The notes: generated from the letters alone by a model not told the origin. DNA of 64,000 nucleotides from Actinomadura harenae (GCF_003696215.1 NZ_RFFG01000013.1:62001-126000); one strand, 5' to 3'; counted from the first letter of the stretch, positions 54,187 through 62,402 are shown. Numbers and translations: made by a program.

Positions 54187-55023
54187 ATGTCCGAAGTGCG
54201 CATGATGCTGGACGATCCCGAACTGACACGCCGCAGCCCGGGTGAGGAGTTCGCGCTGTGCCACGCCCGCCACGGGCCGAAGGCGGCGGTCGAACTGCGC
54301 GCCTCGATCAGCGACCTGTTCCCGCCCGCCAAGCGGCGGCCGCGGCTGACGGTCCGGCACCTGCTCCGCAAGGCGGTCGTGGACGCCGACGAGGTCACCG
54401 TGTTCACCGAGCGCGCCGAGAACGTCGCGGCGGACGAGGCCGCCCCCGAGTGGGAGTTCGAGGTGGGCGCGCGGGAGATCCGGACGCAGACGATCCGGGC
54501 GGCGGTGAAGGTGCCGCCCGAGGTCCTCGCCGATCCGGCCGCGCTGGCCGCGTTCGTCGACTTCCGGCTGCTCGTCCGGCTCGGCACCGCCGAGAACGAC
54601 GCGCTGCTGAACGGGTCCGGCGACATCCGCGGCCTGCTGCGCACGCCCGGCATCCGCCACCGCGAGCCCAGCCCGGCGGACCGGTCGGCCGCCGCGACGC
54701 TGCTGGCCACGGCCGCGCTGTGCGAGTGGTACGGCGGGTCGGCCGACGGGATCGTCCTGCACCCCGACGACTGGTGGCCCCTGGTGGAGGACGGCGCCTT
54801 CCTGGAGCGGCTGTCCACCCAGGGCGTCAAGGTCAGCCGGACCCGCATGGTGCCGCCGGGGACGGCCCTGGTCGGCGACTTCACCGCCGCCGCGACCCTG
54901 CTGGACCGCCGCTCCTCCACGATCCGGCTGTCCGGGGACGAGCTGGTCGCCGAGATCCGGGAGGGGCTCGCCGTGCACCTGCCGGGCCACTTCGTCCTCG
55001 CCACCCTCCCGGGCCGCCGATGA
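54187..55023 (+). CDS. HK97-fold capsid/encapsulin-like protein in the biosynthetic operon
   Basis: 278 residues with the pattern of the HK97 major capsid/encapsulin fold: E-loop region (residues 65-95, VTVFTERAENVAADEAAP), then IRTQTIRAAVKVPPEVLAD (98-116), ENDALLNGSGDIRGLL (136-151), GIVLHPDDWWPL (188-199), ALVGDFTAAATLLDRRSSTI (227-246) and the C-terminal LAVHLPGHFV. The length equals that of classical encapsulins. No phage gene (portal, protease, tail) is near; neighbours are pathway enzymes, translationally coupled. It may form a shell around them, or be a single catalytic factor derived from a shell protein, for example in sulfate-leaving cyclisation. Confidence 0.85.
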   Translation: MSEVRMMLDDPELTRRSPGEEFALCHARHGPKAAVELRASISDLFPPAKRRPRLTVRHLLRKAVVDADEVTVFTERAENVAADEAAPEWEFEVGAREIRTQTIRAAVKVPPEVLADPAALAAFVDFRLLVRLGTAENDALLNGSGDIRGLLRTPGIRHREPSPADRSAAATLLATAALCEWYGGSADGIVLHPDDWWPLVEDGAFLERLSTQGVKVSRTRMVPPGTALVGDFTAAATLLDRRSSTIRLSGDELVAEIREGLAVHLPGHFVLATLPGRR

Positions 55024-55910
55024 CGGGCCGGGCGGCGGACACGGCGGCGGAGCCGGTCACGGACACGGCGGCGGAGCCGGTGACGGAGCGGCAAACCGGA
55101 CACACGGCGGACCTCGCGGCGATGGCCCACCGGGTGCGCGAGCACATCGTCGGCATGTGCGCCGGGCCGGAGGGCGGCCACCTCGGCGGGTCGATGTCGC
55201 TGGTGGAGATCCTCACCGTCCTCTACTGCGACGTGCTGCGGATCGACCCGGAACACCCCGGGGCGCCGGACCGCGACGTGCTCGTCCTCAGCAAGGGGCA
55301 CGGCGCCATCTGCCTCTACGCCGTCCTCGCCGAACGCGGGTTCTTCCCGGTCGAGGAGCTCGCGGAGTACGCGCGGCCCGGCAGCCGCCTGATGGGGCAT
55401 CCCGTCCGGGCGGTTCCCGGGGTGGAGATGCCCACCGGATCGCTCGGCCACGGCCTCGCGCTCGCCAACGGCTTCGCCCTCGCCGACCCCGGACGGCGCT
55501 GCTTCGCCGTCATGGGCGACGGCGAACTGCAGGAGGGGTCGGTCTGGGAGGCCGCGATGACCTCGGTGTCCCTCGGGCTCGGCAACGTCACGGCCGTCAT
55601 CGACCGCAACCGCCTCCAGCTCACCGGGCCCACCGAGGACACCGTCCGGCTCGAACCGCTCGCGGACCGCTGGCGCGGCTTCGGCTGGACGGTCCGCGAG
55701 ATCGACGGCCACGACCTCGGCGCGCTGCGCACGGCGCTCGAACCGGGTGAGGCGGGCCGTCCGACGGTGGTCATCGCCCGCACCGTCAAGGGGCGCGGGC
55801 TGCCGTCGGTCGAGGGCCGGGTCCAGTCCCACTACACGACGCTGGGCGCCCGGCAGGCCGAGCGCGCCCTGGCCGTGCTCCGCGCCAGGCACAGGAGGGC
55901 GACGGCGTGA
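55020..55910 (+). CDS. Transketolase N-terminal subunit
   Basis: 296 residues containing the thiamine diphosphate half of a split transketolase: SKGHGAICLYAVL, PTGSLGHGLA and the TPP/Mg motif GDGELQEGSVWEAAM..N. The ATG overlaps the stop of the HK97-like gene. It begins with a non-conserved 28-residue polar extension that holds an exact repeat, DTAAEPVT twice. Together with the next protein it moves a two-carbon ketol unit from a ketose donor to an aldehyde. In AmCP clusters the acceptor is the LysW-bound glutamate semialdehyde. Confidence 0.93.
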   Translation: MTGRAADTAAEPVTDTAAEPVTERQTGHTADLAAMAHRVREHIVGMCAGPEGGHLGGSMSLVEILTVLYCDVLRIDPEHPGAPDRDVLVLSKGHGAICLYAVLAERGFFPVEELAEYARPGSRLMGHPVRAVPGVEMPTGSLGHGLALANGFALADPGRRCFAVMGDGELQEGSVWEAAMTSVSLGLGNVTAVIDRNRLQLTGPTEDTVRLEPLADRWRGFGWTVREIDGHDLGALRTALEPGEAGRPTVVIARTVKGRGLPSVEGRVQSHYTTLGARQAERALAVLRARHRRATA

Positions 55911-56989
55911 CCGAACAGAGCCTCGACACACGACCGGACGAACCGCGGCTGACGACACCGATGACGCCGCAGGTGAAGCCCGCTCCGGCACGGTCGGCGC
56001 GGGAGGCCTACAGCGCGCTGCTGCCCGAGCTGATGCTCGCCGACGAGCGGCTGTACTGCCTCGACAGCGACACCGGGCTGTTCGACCCGGCCGCCTTCGC
56101 CGGCGCCCCCGGCCGCTACCTCAACCTCGGCATCGCCGAGCAGAGCCTGATGGGCACGGCCGCGGGCCTCGCCGCGAGCGGGAAGATCCCGTTCGTCACG
56201 ACCATGGCCACCTTCGCCGCGACCCGGGCACTGGAGGCCATCAAGATCGACATCGTGTACAACCGGCTGCCCGTCCGGATCGTCGCCACCCACGCCGGGC
56301 TGGCCGCGGGCCACCTCGGCCCGACGCACCACGCGCTCGAGGACCTGGCCGTCATGCGCGCGCTGCCCGGCCTCACCGTGGTCGTCCCGGCGGACGCGGC
56401 GCAGGCCGAGGCGGCGATCCGGCAGAGCGCGGCGCTGCCCGGCCCCGTCTACGTGCGGCTCGGCCGCAAGGCCACCCCGGACCTGGGCGGCGGGGGTCCC
56501 TTCGAGATCGGACGCGCCCAGTGGCTCCGCCCCGCCGGGGACGGACCGGGCCGCGACGCCCGCCGGACGCCCGGGGACGTCGCGATCATCGCCTGCGGGC
56601 CGCATCCGGTGCTGGCCGCGCTCCGCGCCGCCGACCGGCTCGAGGCCCGCGGCGTCCGGGCGACCGTCCTGAACCTGCACACCCTGCGTCCGCTCGACGT
56701 GGACGCGATCGTCGCGGCGGCCGCCGGAACGGCCGGGGTCGTCACGGTCGAGGAGCACTGGCGGTCCGGCGGACTCGGCGGCGCGGTCGCCGAGACCCTG
56801 GCCGAGCACGCGCCCACCCGGGTCACCCGGCTGGGCATGCCGGACGTCTTCGCGGGTCGGGCCGGTGGCCAGGACGACCTGCTGCGCCGGTACGGCATCA
56901 CGGCGGACGCGGTCGTCACCGCGGCCATCGACCTGATCACCGCAATTCCCGGAGGTGGCACGGATGACCCGGACCTGTCCCGAGTGTGA
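55907..56989 (+). CDS. Transketolase C-terminal subunit
   Basis: 360 residues holding the pyrimidine-binding and C-terminal domains: the catalytic Glu is in LGIAEQSLMGTAAGL, then HAGLAAGHLGPTHHALED and a C-terminal domain with VVTVEEHWRSGGLG. GTG 55907 overlaps the previous stop. A polar 30-residue N-terminal extension precedes the conserved part. Forms the active enzyme with the N-terminal subunit. Its last 26 bases overlap the start of the LysW gene. Confidence 0.93.
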   Translation: MTEQSLDTRPDEPRLTTPMTPQVKPAPARSAREAYSALLPELMLADERLYCLDSDTGLFDPAAFAGAPGRYLNLGIAEQSLMGTAAGLAASGKIPFVTTMATFAATRALEAIKIDIVYNRLPVRIVATHAGLAAGHLGPTHHALEDLAVMRALPGLTVVVPADAAQAEAAIRQSAALPGPVYVRLGRKATPDLGGGGPFEIGRAQWLRPAGDGPGRDARRTPGDVAIIACGPHPVLAALRAADRLEARGVRATVLNLHTLRPLDVDAIVAAAAGTAGVVTVEEHWRSGGLGGAVAETLAEHAPTRVTRLGMPDVFAGRAGGQDDLLRRYGITADAVVTAAIDLITAIPGGGTDDPDLSRV

Positions 56990-57131
56990 GGGGCCCGTCG
57001 AACTCGCCGAACCCGTGCGGCTGAGCGAGATCGCGCAGTGCGGCGACTGCTCCAGCGAGCTGGAGGTGGTCGGCGTCGAGCCGGTCGCGCTGGCGCTCGC
57101 GCCCGAGATCGAGGAGGACTGGGGCGAGTGA
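56964..57131 (+). CDS. lysW: LysW-type amino-group carrier protein (AmCP)
   Basis: 55 residues. Two Cys pairs (CPEC and CGDC) form the small zinc ribbon, and the protein ends in EIEEDWGE, the conserved EDWGE of LysW; the C-terminal Glu gamma-carboxyl takes the amino group of the substrate. Its surface is strongly acidic, which helps bind the pathway enzymes. It overlaps the transketolase gene by 26 bases and the LysX gene by four. Its position in a gene cluster instead of a lysine or arginine operon indicates secondary metabolism. Confidence 0.95.
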   Translation: MTRTCPECEGPVELAEPVRLSEIAQCGDCSSELEVVGVEPVALALAPEIEEDWGE

Positions 57132-58018
57132 GGCCGCTGGCCGTCCTGGCGTCCCGGGTGCGGTACGAGGAGAAGCGCCTCTTCGCCGCCCTGGAACGCC
57201 GCGGGGTGCCGTACACGCACGTCGACACCCGCCGGTTCAGCGTCGAACTGGGCGCGCCGGCGGGCGGCGGGCCGCCGTTCGCCGCGGCCCTGAACAGGGA
57301 GATCTCCCACAGTCGCGCGCTGTGCGCGGCCCTGCTCCTGGAGGCCCGGGGTGTCGCGACGGTCAACAGGTCCGAGGTGATCGAGGTGTGCGGCGACAAG
57401 CTGCGGACGTCGCTGGCGTTGGAACGTGCCGCGGTCCCGGCACCGCGGACGGCGGTCGCGCTCAGCCCGGACGAGGGCGCCGACGCCGCCGAGCGGCTCG
57501 GCTTCCCGGTGGTCCTCAAACCCCTGGCGGGCTCCTGGGGACGGCTGGTCGCGGCGGCCCGCGACCGCGACACCGCCGAGGCCCTGCTGGAGCACCGCGC
57601 GTCCCTGCCGTCCCCGATGCAGCACATCATCTACCTGCAGGAATTCGTCGACAAGCCGGGTCGCGACATCCGGGTGATCGTGGCCGGGGACCATGTCGTC
57701 GGCGCGACGTACCGCTACTCCGGAAGCTGGCGCACCAACGCCGCGCGGGGCGGCCGCTCCGAGCCGTGCCCGCTCGTCCCCGAGCTGGTGGAACCGGCGC
57801 TCGCGGCGGCGCGCGCGGTCGGCGGCGGGGTGCTGGGCGTCGACATCGTCGAGGGCCCGGACGGGCCGCTGGTGCTGGAGGTCAACCACGCCGTGGAGTT
57901 CCAGGGTTTCCAGGTCGCGCACGGCGACGACATCGACGTGGCGGACGCGATCGTCGCGTACGCCGTCGCGGAGGCCGAACGGCACGACGGCCTCGTCCCT
58001 GTCGGGGAGGCGCGATGA
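57128..58018 (+). CDS. lysX: LysX-type ATP-grasp ligase
   Basis: 296 residues of the RimK/ATP-grasp family: FPVVLKPLAGSWGRLV, YLQEFVDKPGRDIRVIV and GVDIVEGPDGPLVLEVN then HAVEF. It joins the alpha-amino group of glutamate (or a homologue) to the C-terminal Glu side chain of LysW with ATP. The GTG start at 57128 overlaps the LysW stop codon. Whether it accepts glutamate or aminoadipate cannot be read securely from the motif. Confidence 0.93.
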   Translation: MRPLAVLASRVRYEEKRLFAALERRGVPYTHVDTRRFSVELGAPAGGGPPFAAALNREISHSRALCAALLLEARGVATVNRSEVIEVCGDKLRTSLALERAAVPAPRTAVALSPDEGADAAERLGFPVVLKPLAGSWGRLVAAARDRDTAEALLEHRASLPSPMQHIIYLQEFVDKPGRDIRVIVAGDHVVGATYRYSGSWRTNAARGGRSEPCPLVPELVEPALAAARAVGGGVLGVDIVEGPDGPLVLEVNHAVEFQGFQVAHGDDIDVADAIVAYAVAEAERHDGLVPVGEAR

Positions 58019-59022
58019 TCCGCGTCTCCGTCATGGGCGCCGCCGGGTACCTGGGCGGCGAGCTGCTGCGGCTGCTGATTGGGCATCCCGGCGTGGAGGT
58101 CGCCCAGGCGATCTCCACGCGTTTCCCGGGACGCCGCGTCGACTCCGTCCATCCGAACCTGCGTTCCCAGACCGGCCTGGTGTTCAGCGCGCCGGACGAC
58201 CTGACCGACGGTGACGTGCTGTTCCTGGCGACGCCGCACCGAACCACCATGACCCTGCTCCCCGGCGTCCGGGACCGCGCCGGGACGGTCATCGACCTCT
58301 CGGGCGACTTCCGCCTGCCCGATCCCGCCGTCTACGAGCGGTACTACGGCGTCCCGCACGCGGCGCCCGAGCTGCTCGGCGCGTTCGTCCCGGGCGTCCC
58401 GGAGATGTTCCGGGACGACCTGGCGAAGGCCGACCTGATCAGCGTGCCGGGATGCATGGCCACGGCGGCGATCCTCGCGCTGCGCCCACTGGCCGGGCTG
58501 GTCGGCCCGGACGTGCAGATCGACGCGCGGACCGGGTCGTCCGGGTCGGGCGCCATGGCGGGCGACGGCAACCTGCACGCCGAGCGCAGCGGCGCGATGC
58601 GGGTGTTCGCGCCGTCGCGGCACCGGCACGAGGCCGAGGTGACGCGGCTGACCGGCCTGAACGCGCGGATGACCGCCACCGGCGTCGAGGCCGTCCGCGG
58701 CGTGCAGGTCGTCTGCCACGCCACCGGCACGGCGGGCGAGCGGGAGATCCGCGGTGCTTACCGCGAGCATTACGGCGGTGAGCCGTTCGTCCGGATCGTC
58801 GCCCACCGCAAGGGCGCCCACCGGCTTCCCGACCCCAAGCTGCTGTCCGGTTCCAACTACTGCGACGTCGGGTTCGCGGTGGACGGCGACCGGATCACCG
58901 CGATCGCCGCGCTGGACAACCTGGTCAAGGGCGGCGCGGGCGCGGCGGTGCAGTGCCTCAACATCCGGACGGGCCATGCCGAGACCCTGGGCCTGGGGTT
59001 CCCCGGCCTGCATCCCGCCTGA
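58015..59022 (+). CDS. lysY: LysY-type N-acyl-gamma-glutamyl-phosphate reductase
   Basis: 335 residues of the ArgC/LysY family. The N-terminal NADP-binding loop is GAAGYLGGELLR; the catalytic Cys is in SVPGCMATAA; GSGAMAGDGN and KGAHRLPD follow. It reduces the LysW-bound acyl phosphate to the semialdehyde. The start ATG overlaps the LysX stop by ATGA. Reductase before kinase in gene order is typical of these operons. Confidence 0.94.
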   Translation: MIRVSVMGAAGYLGGELLRLLIGHPGVEVAQAISTRFPGRRVDSVHPNLRSQTGLVFSAPDDLTDGDVLFLATPHRTTMTLLPGVRDRAGTVIDLSGDFRLPDPAVYERYYGVPHAAPELLGAFVPGVPEMFRDDLAKADLISVPGCMATAAILALRPLAGLVGPDVQIDARTGSSGSGAMAGDGNLHAERSGAMRVFAPSRHRHEAEVTRLTGLNARMTATGVEAVRGVQVVCHATGTAGEREIRGAYREHYGGEPFVRIVAHRKGAHRLPDPKLLSGSNYCDVGFAVDGDRITAIAALDNLVKGGAGAAVQCLNIRTGHAETLGLGFPGLHPA

Positions 59023-59822
59023 TGGGGGTCACGGTGGTCAAGTGCGGCGGCGCCGTGCCCGCCGAGGCCGTCTGCGCCGACCTCGCGGGCCGCGCGGGCG
59101 AGGTCGTCCTCGTGCACGGCGGCGCGCCCGAGATCGAGCGGCTGTCCGGCGAGCTCGGCGTGGCGTCCCGCACGCTGGTGTCCCCCAGCGGCGTGACCAG
59201 CCGGCACACCGATCCCGCCATGCTGGACGTGGTCACGCTCGCCCTCACCGGACGGGCCAAACCGCGGCTCCTGCGCGCCCTGGCCGGGCACGGCGTCCCG
59301 GCCGTGGGCCTGACCGGGCTGGACGGCGGGCTGCTGCGGGCCCGTCGCAAGGCGGCGCAGCGGACCGTCCGCGACGGGCGGACCGTCGTCGTCCGCGACG
59401 ACCACAGCGGGCGCGTGACCGGCGTCCGGCCCCGCGTCCTGCGCGTCCTGCTGGACGCCGGGTTCGTCCCGGTGGTGTCGCCGCCCGCGACCGGCGAGGA
59501 CGGCGCGCCGGTGAACGTCGACGCCGACCGGGCCGCGGCGGCGATCGCGGCCGCGCTCGGCGCCGAACGCCTCGTCCTGCTGACCGCGGCGCCCGGGGTG
59601 CTGCGCGACGCGTTGGACGCCGCCAGCCTGCTCGACCGCTGCGCGCTCCCCCGTGAGGGCCCGGTGCCCCACGCGGCGAGCGGCGGCATGCACCGCAAGC
59701 TGATCGCCGCCCGTGAGGCGCTGCTGGCCGGCGTCCCCCGGGTGTCGGTCTGCGACGGACGGCTCCCCCGCCCGCTCACCGCCGCCCTCGACGGCGCCGG
59801 CACCACCCTGGAGATCACTTGA
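59022..59822 (+). CDS. lysZ: LysZ-type amino-acid kinase
   Basis: 266 residues of the ArgB/LysZ acetylglutamate kinase family: VVKCGGAV at the N-terminus, VLVHGGAPEI, a nucleotide site around LVLLTAAPGVL, and SGGMHRKLIAA. It phosphorylates the side-chain carboxylate of the LysW-bound substrate. The ATG overlaps the LysY stop by TGATG. It is in order with LysX and LysY, completing semialdehyde formation. Confidence 0.94.
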   Translation: MGVTVVKCGGAVPAEAVCADLAGRAGEVVLVHGGAPEIERLSGELGVASRTLVSPSGVTSRHTDPAMLDVVTLALTGRAKPRLLRALAGHGVPAVGLTGLDGGLLRARRKAAQRTVRDGRTVVVRDDHSGRVTGVRPRVLRVLLDAGFVPVVSPPATGEDGAPVNVDADRAAAAIAAALGAERLVLLTAAPGVLRDALDAASLLDRCALPREGPVPHAASGGMHRKLIAAREALLAGVPRVSVCDGRLPRPLTAALDGAGTTLEIT

Positions 59823-60850
59823 GCACTCCGGTCGACCTGCTGTACGCCATGCTCTGCATCCCGTCGCCGTCCGGCGCGGAGGACGAGCTGGCGCGCTTCC
59901 TGGAGAAGACCATGAACGACCTCGGCCTCACCGCGCGCCGCGACGAGGCCGGCAACGTCATCGGCGACATCGGGACGGGGAACGGCCCGGTGGTGATGCT
60001 CCTCAGCCACCTGGACACCGTGGACCGGCCGCTCCCGGCGCGGCGGGAGCCGGACCGGCTCGCCGGCCGCGGCGCGGTGGACGCCAAGGGCCCGCTCGCC
60101 GCGATGATCTGCGCCGCCGCGGCCCGTCCGTCCTTCCCGGGGACGATCCGTGTCGTCGGCGCGGTCGAGGAGGAGCGGCTGTCGCGGGGCGGCGAACATC
60201 TCGCGCGGACCCTTCCGGCGCCCGACGCGCTGCTGGTCGGGGAGCCGAGCGGCTGGTCCCGGGTGGTGCTGGGCTACAAGGGGAAGATCGACGTCGGGTA
60301 CCGGGTGACGCGTCCCGCGACGCACTCGACCAACCCGGACGCCAAGGCCACCGAGGCCGCCGTGGCGTTCTGGCACGGTCTGCTGGACGCTCTCGGTTCC
60401 GAGCGGGACCACGGCGCGTTCGGCCTGCCGGCCGCGACCCTGCGGGGGATGCACGGCGACGCCGTGGAGGCGCGGCTCGACATCGACTGCCGGATCCCGG
60501 TCGGGTTCGACGCCGCGTCCTTCGCCGATCGGCTGCACGCGTGCGCGAACGGCGGGGAGGTCACGGTCGTCCGGCACGTCCCGGCGGTGCGGAGCGGGCG
60601 GTCCGACCCGGTCGTGCGGGCGGTGTCGGCGGCCATCCGGCGGTGCGGCGGGGAGCCCCGTCCGACCCTCAAGACCGGGACGTCCGACCTGAACACCGTG
60701 GCTCCGCACTGGACGATGCCGATGGCCGCGTACGGCCCCGGTGACGGTTCCCTGGACCACGGGGACGACGAGCACATCACCATCGAGGAGTTCCTGAAGG
60801 GCGTGGACGTCCTGACGGCGACCCTGGACGAGCTCGCCGCCGCCCTGTGA
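59819..60850 (+). CDS. lysK: LysK-type carrier-releasing peptidase
   Basis: 343 residues of the M20/LysK family: SHLDTVDRP (first metal His/Asp), GAVDAKGPLAA (bridging Asp), VEEERLSRGG (catalytic Glu pair) and the C-terminal His in DHGDDEHI. TTG start at 59819, overlapping the LysZ stop codon. It cleaves the isopeptide link between LysW and the finished intermediate. This is the last gene of the coupled operon; no LysJ-type aminotransferase is present. Confidence 0.93.
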   Translation: MSTPVDLLYAMLCIPSPSGAEDELARFLEKTMNDLGLTARRDEAGNVIGDIGTGNGPVVMLLSHLDTVDRPLPARREPDRLAGRGAVDAKGPLAAMICAAAARPSFPGTIRVVGAVEEERLSRGGEHLARTLPAPDALLVGEPSGWSRVVLGYKGKIDVGYRVTRPATHSTNPDAKATEAAVAFWHGLLDALGSERDHGAFGLPAATLRGMHGDAVEARLDIDCRIPVGFDAASFADRLHACANGGEVTVVRHVPAVRSGRSDPVVRAVSAAIRRCGGEPRPTLKTGTSDLNTVAPHWTMPMAAYGPGDGSLDHGDDEHITIEEFLKGVDVLTATLDELAAAL

Positions 60851-60892
60851 CCCGCACAGGACGGCGGTCGGCGGTGCCGGGCGCCCGGGGGT

Positions 60893-62350
60893 TCAGTCGC
60901 CGGTGCGCCCGGCGCGGCGGCGTCCGGGCAGGAGCGTCCCGACCGCGGCGACGGCCACGCCGAGCCCGGCCGCGATGAGGAACACCCGGTCGTATCCGGC
61001 GGCCAGAACGGCCGGAGTGGCCTTCGCCGTGCTCCCGGGGCCCGCCACGGTGGCGAGGACGGCGAGGCCGACGGCTCCTCCGATCTGGTTGGTGGTGGCG
61101 GCGAGGCCGCCGACGACGCCCGCGTCCCCGCCGGGGACCCCGGCGGTGGCGGCGGCCATGAGCGTCGGGAAGGTCAGGCCGATGCCGACCGCGACGAGCA
61201 GTGTCGGGCCGAGGACGCCGGTGGCGAACCCGGTGCCCGCGTGGGCCTGGGAGAGCCAGCCGAACCCGGTGAGGAAGGCGAGGCCGCCCGCCGCGAGCAG
61301 GACGCGGACGCCGACGCGGGGCAACAGGGGCGCGGCCCGGCGCGCGGTCAGCATGAACACCACGGCGGCGGGCGTCTGCCCGAGGCCGGACCTCAGGGCG
61401 GTGTAGCCGAGGACGTCCTGGAGGAACAGGGAGGTGAAGTACCACATCGCGATGCCGACGCCGCCGAACAGGACGAGCGCGGTGCCGCCGACGGCGACGC
61501 CGCGGAGCCGGACGAGCCGCGGCGGCATGATCGGCCGGCGGGCGAAGCGGGCTTCGACCAGGGCGAACACGGCCAGCAGCAGCACTCCGGCGAGGATCGG
61601 CGCGGCGGCCTGCGGGGACGTCCAGGCGTAGTCCGAGGTCTGCATGACGCCGTAGATGAGCGCGCCGAGCCCGGCGGTCGCGGTGACGGCGCCGGTGATG
61701 TCGAGGGACCGGGTGCGGTCGGCGCGGGTGGCGGTCTGCGCGGTGGGGGTGAGCGCGGTGAGGGCGAGCGTGATGAGGACGGCGCCGATCGGGACGTTGA
61801 TGAGGAAGACCCAGCGCCAGGACAGGCCGGTGGTGAGGGCGCCGCCCGCGAGCGCGCCGGACAGTCCGCCGACTCCGCCCGCCGCCGACCAGGCGCCGAA
61901 CGCCTTGGCGCGGGCGTGTTCCGAGGTGAAGTGGGTGTTGATGACGACGAGGGTGGCCGGGGCCATCATCGCCGCGCCGACGCCTTGCGCGACGCGGGCG
62001 GCGACCAGGGCGTCGGCGGTGGTGGCGAGGCCGCCCGCGAGGCCGGCGGCGGTGAAGAGGGTGAGTCCGGCGGTGAGCGTCCGGCGGGGGCCGAACAGGT
62101 CGGCGGCGCGTCCGCCCAGCAGCATGAACCCGGCGAAGGTGAGCAGGTAGCCGTTCACCACCCAGGCCGGTCCGGTCCCGCCGAAGTGCAGGTCGCGGTC
62201 GACCGAGGGCAGCGCGACGTTCACGATGGACGAGTCGAGGATCACCATGAACTGCGCGGCGCACGCCAGCGCCAGCACCGTCCGCAGGGGAACGGCGCGG
62301 TTCTTGGCGGGGGCCGGGGGAACGGTGGACGTGGACGGTCGGGACGCCAT
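60893..62350 (-). CDS. DHA2-type MFS drug exporter
   Basis: 485 residues with about fourteen membrane helices; the DHA2 signatures are LDSSIVNVALPSVDRDL in helix 1 and GGRAADLFGPRR after helix 2. ATG 62350 has AGGAGG seven bases upstream. It is convergent with LysK and the first gene right of the operon, so it may export the cluster product and give self-resistance. It could also belong to the neighbouring MarR/WrbA group. Confidence 0.92.
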   Translation of the reverse strand: MASRPSTSTVPPAPAKNRAVPLRTVLALACAAQFMVILDSSIVNVALPSVDRDLHFGGTGPAWVVNGYLLTFAGFMLLGGRAADLFGPRRTLTAGLTLFTAAGLAGGLATTADALVAARVAQGVGAAMMAPATLVVINTHFTSEHARAKAFGAWSAAGGVGGLSGALAGGALTTGLSWRWVFLINVPIGAVLITLALTALTPTAQTATRADRTRSLDITGAVTATAGLGALIYGVMQTSDYAWTSPQAAAPILAGVLLLAVFALVEARFARRPIMPPRLVRLRGVAVGGTALVLFGGVGIAMWYFTSLFLQDVLGYTALRSGLGQTPAAVVFMLTARRAAPLLPRVGVRVLLAAGGLAFLTGFGWLSQAHAGTGFATGVLGPTLLVAVGIGLTFPTLMAAATAGVPGGDAGVVGGLAATTNQIGGAVGLAVLATVAGPGSTAKATPAVLAAGYDRVFLIAAGLGVAVAAVGTLLPGRRRAGRTGD

Positions 62351-62402
62351 GAGGACGCCTCCTGGTCTTGAGAGTGCGGGAGGGGCGAGGGGGTGTCGCA
62401 GG

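Noticed and set aside
54187..55023. Prophage remnant
   Set aside because: No portal, terminase, protease, tail or integrase genes are nearby, and the gene is translationally coupled to biosynthetic enzymes on both sides.
55020..60850. Primary lysine or arginine biosynthesis operon
   Set aside because: LysW, LysX, LysY, LysZ and LysK are present but the aminotransferase and early aminoadipate genes are absent, and the operon also contains transketolase, sulfotransferase and HK97-like genes; this fits secondary metabolism better.
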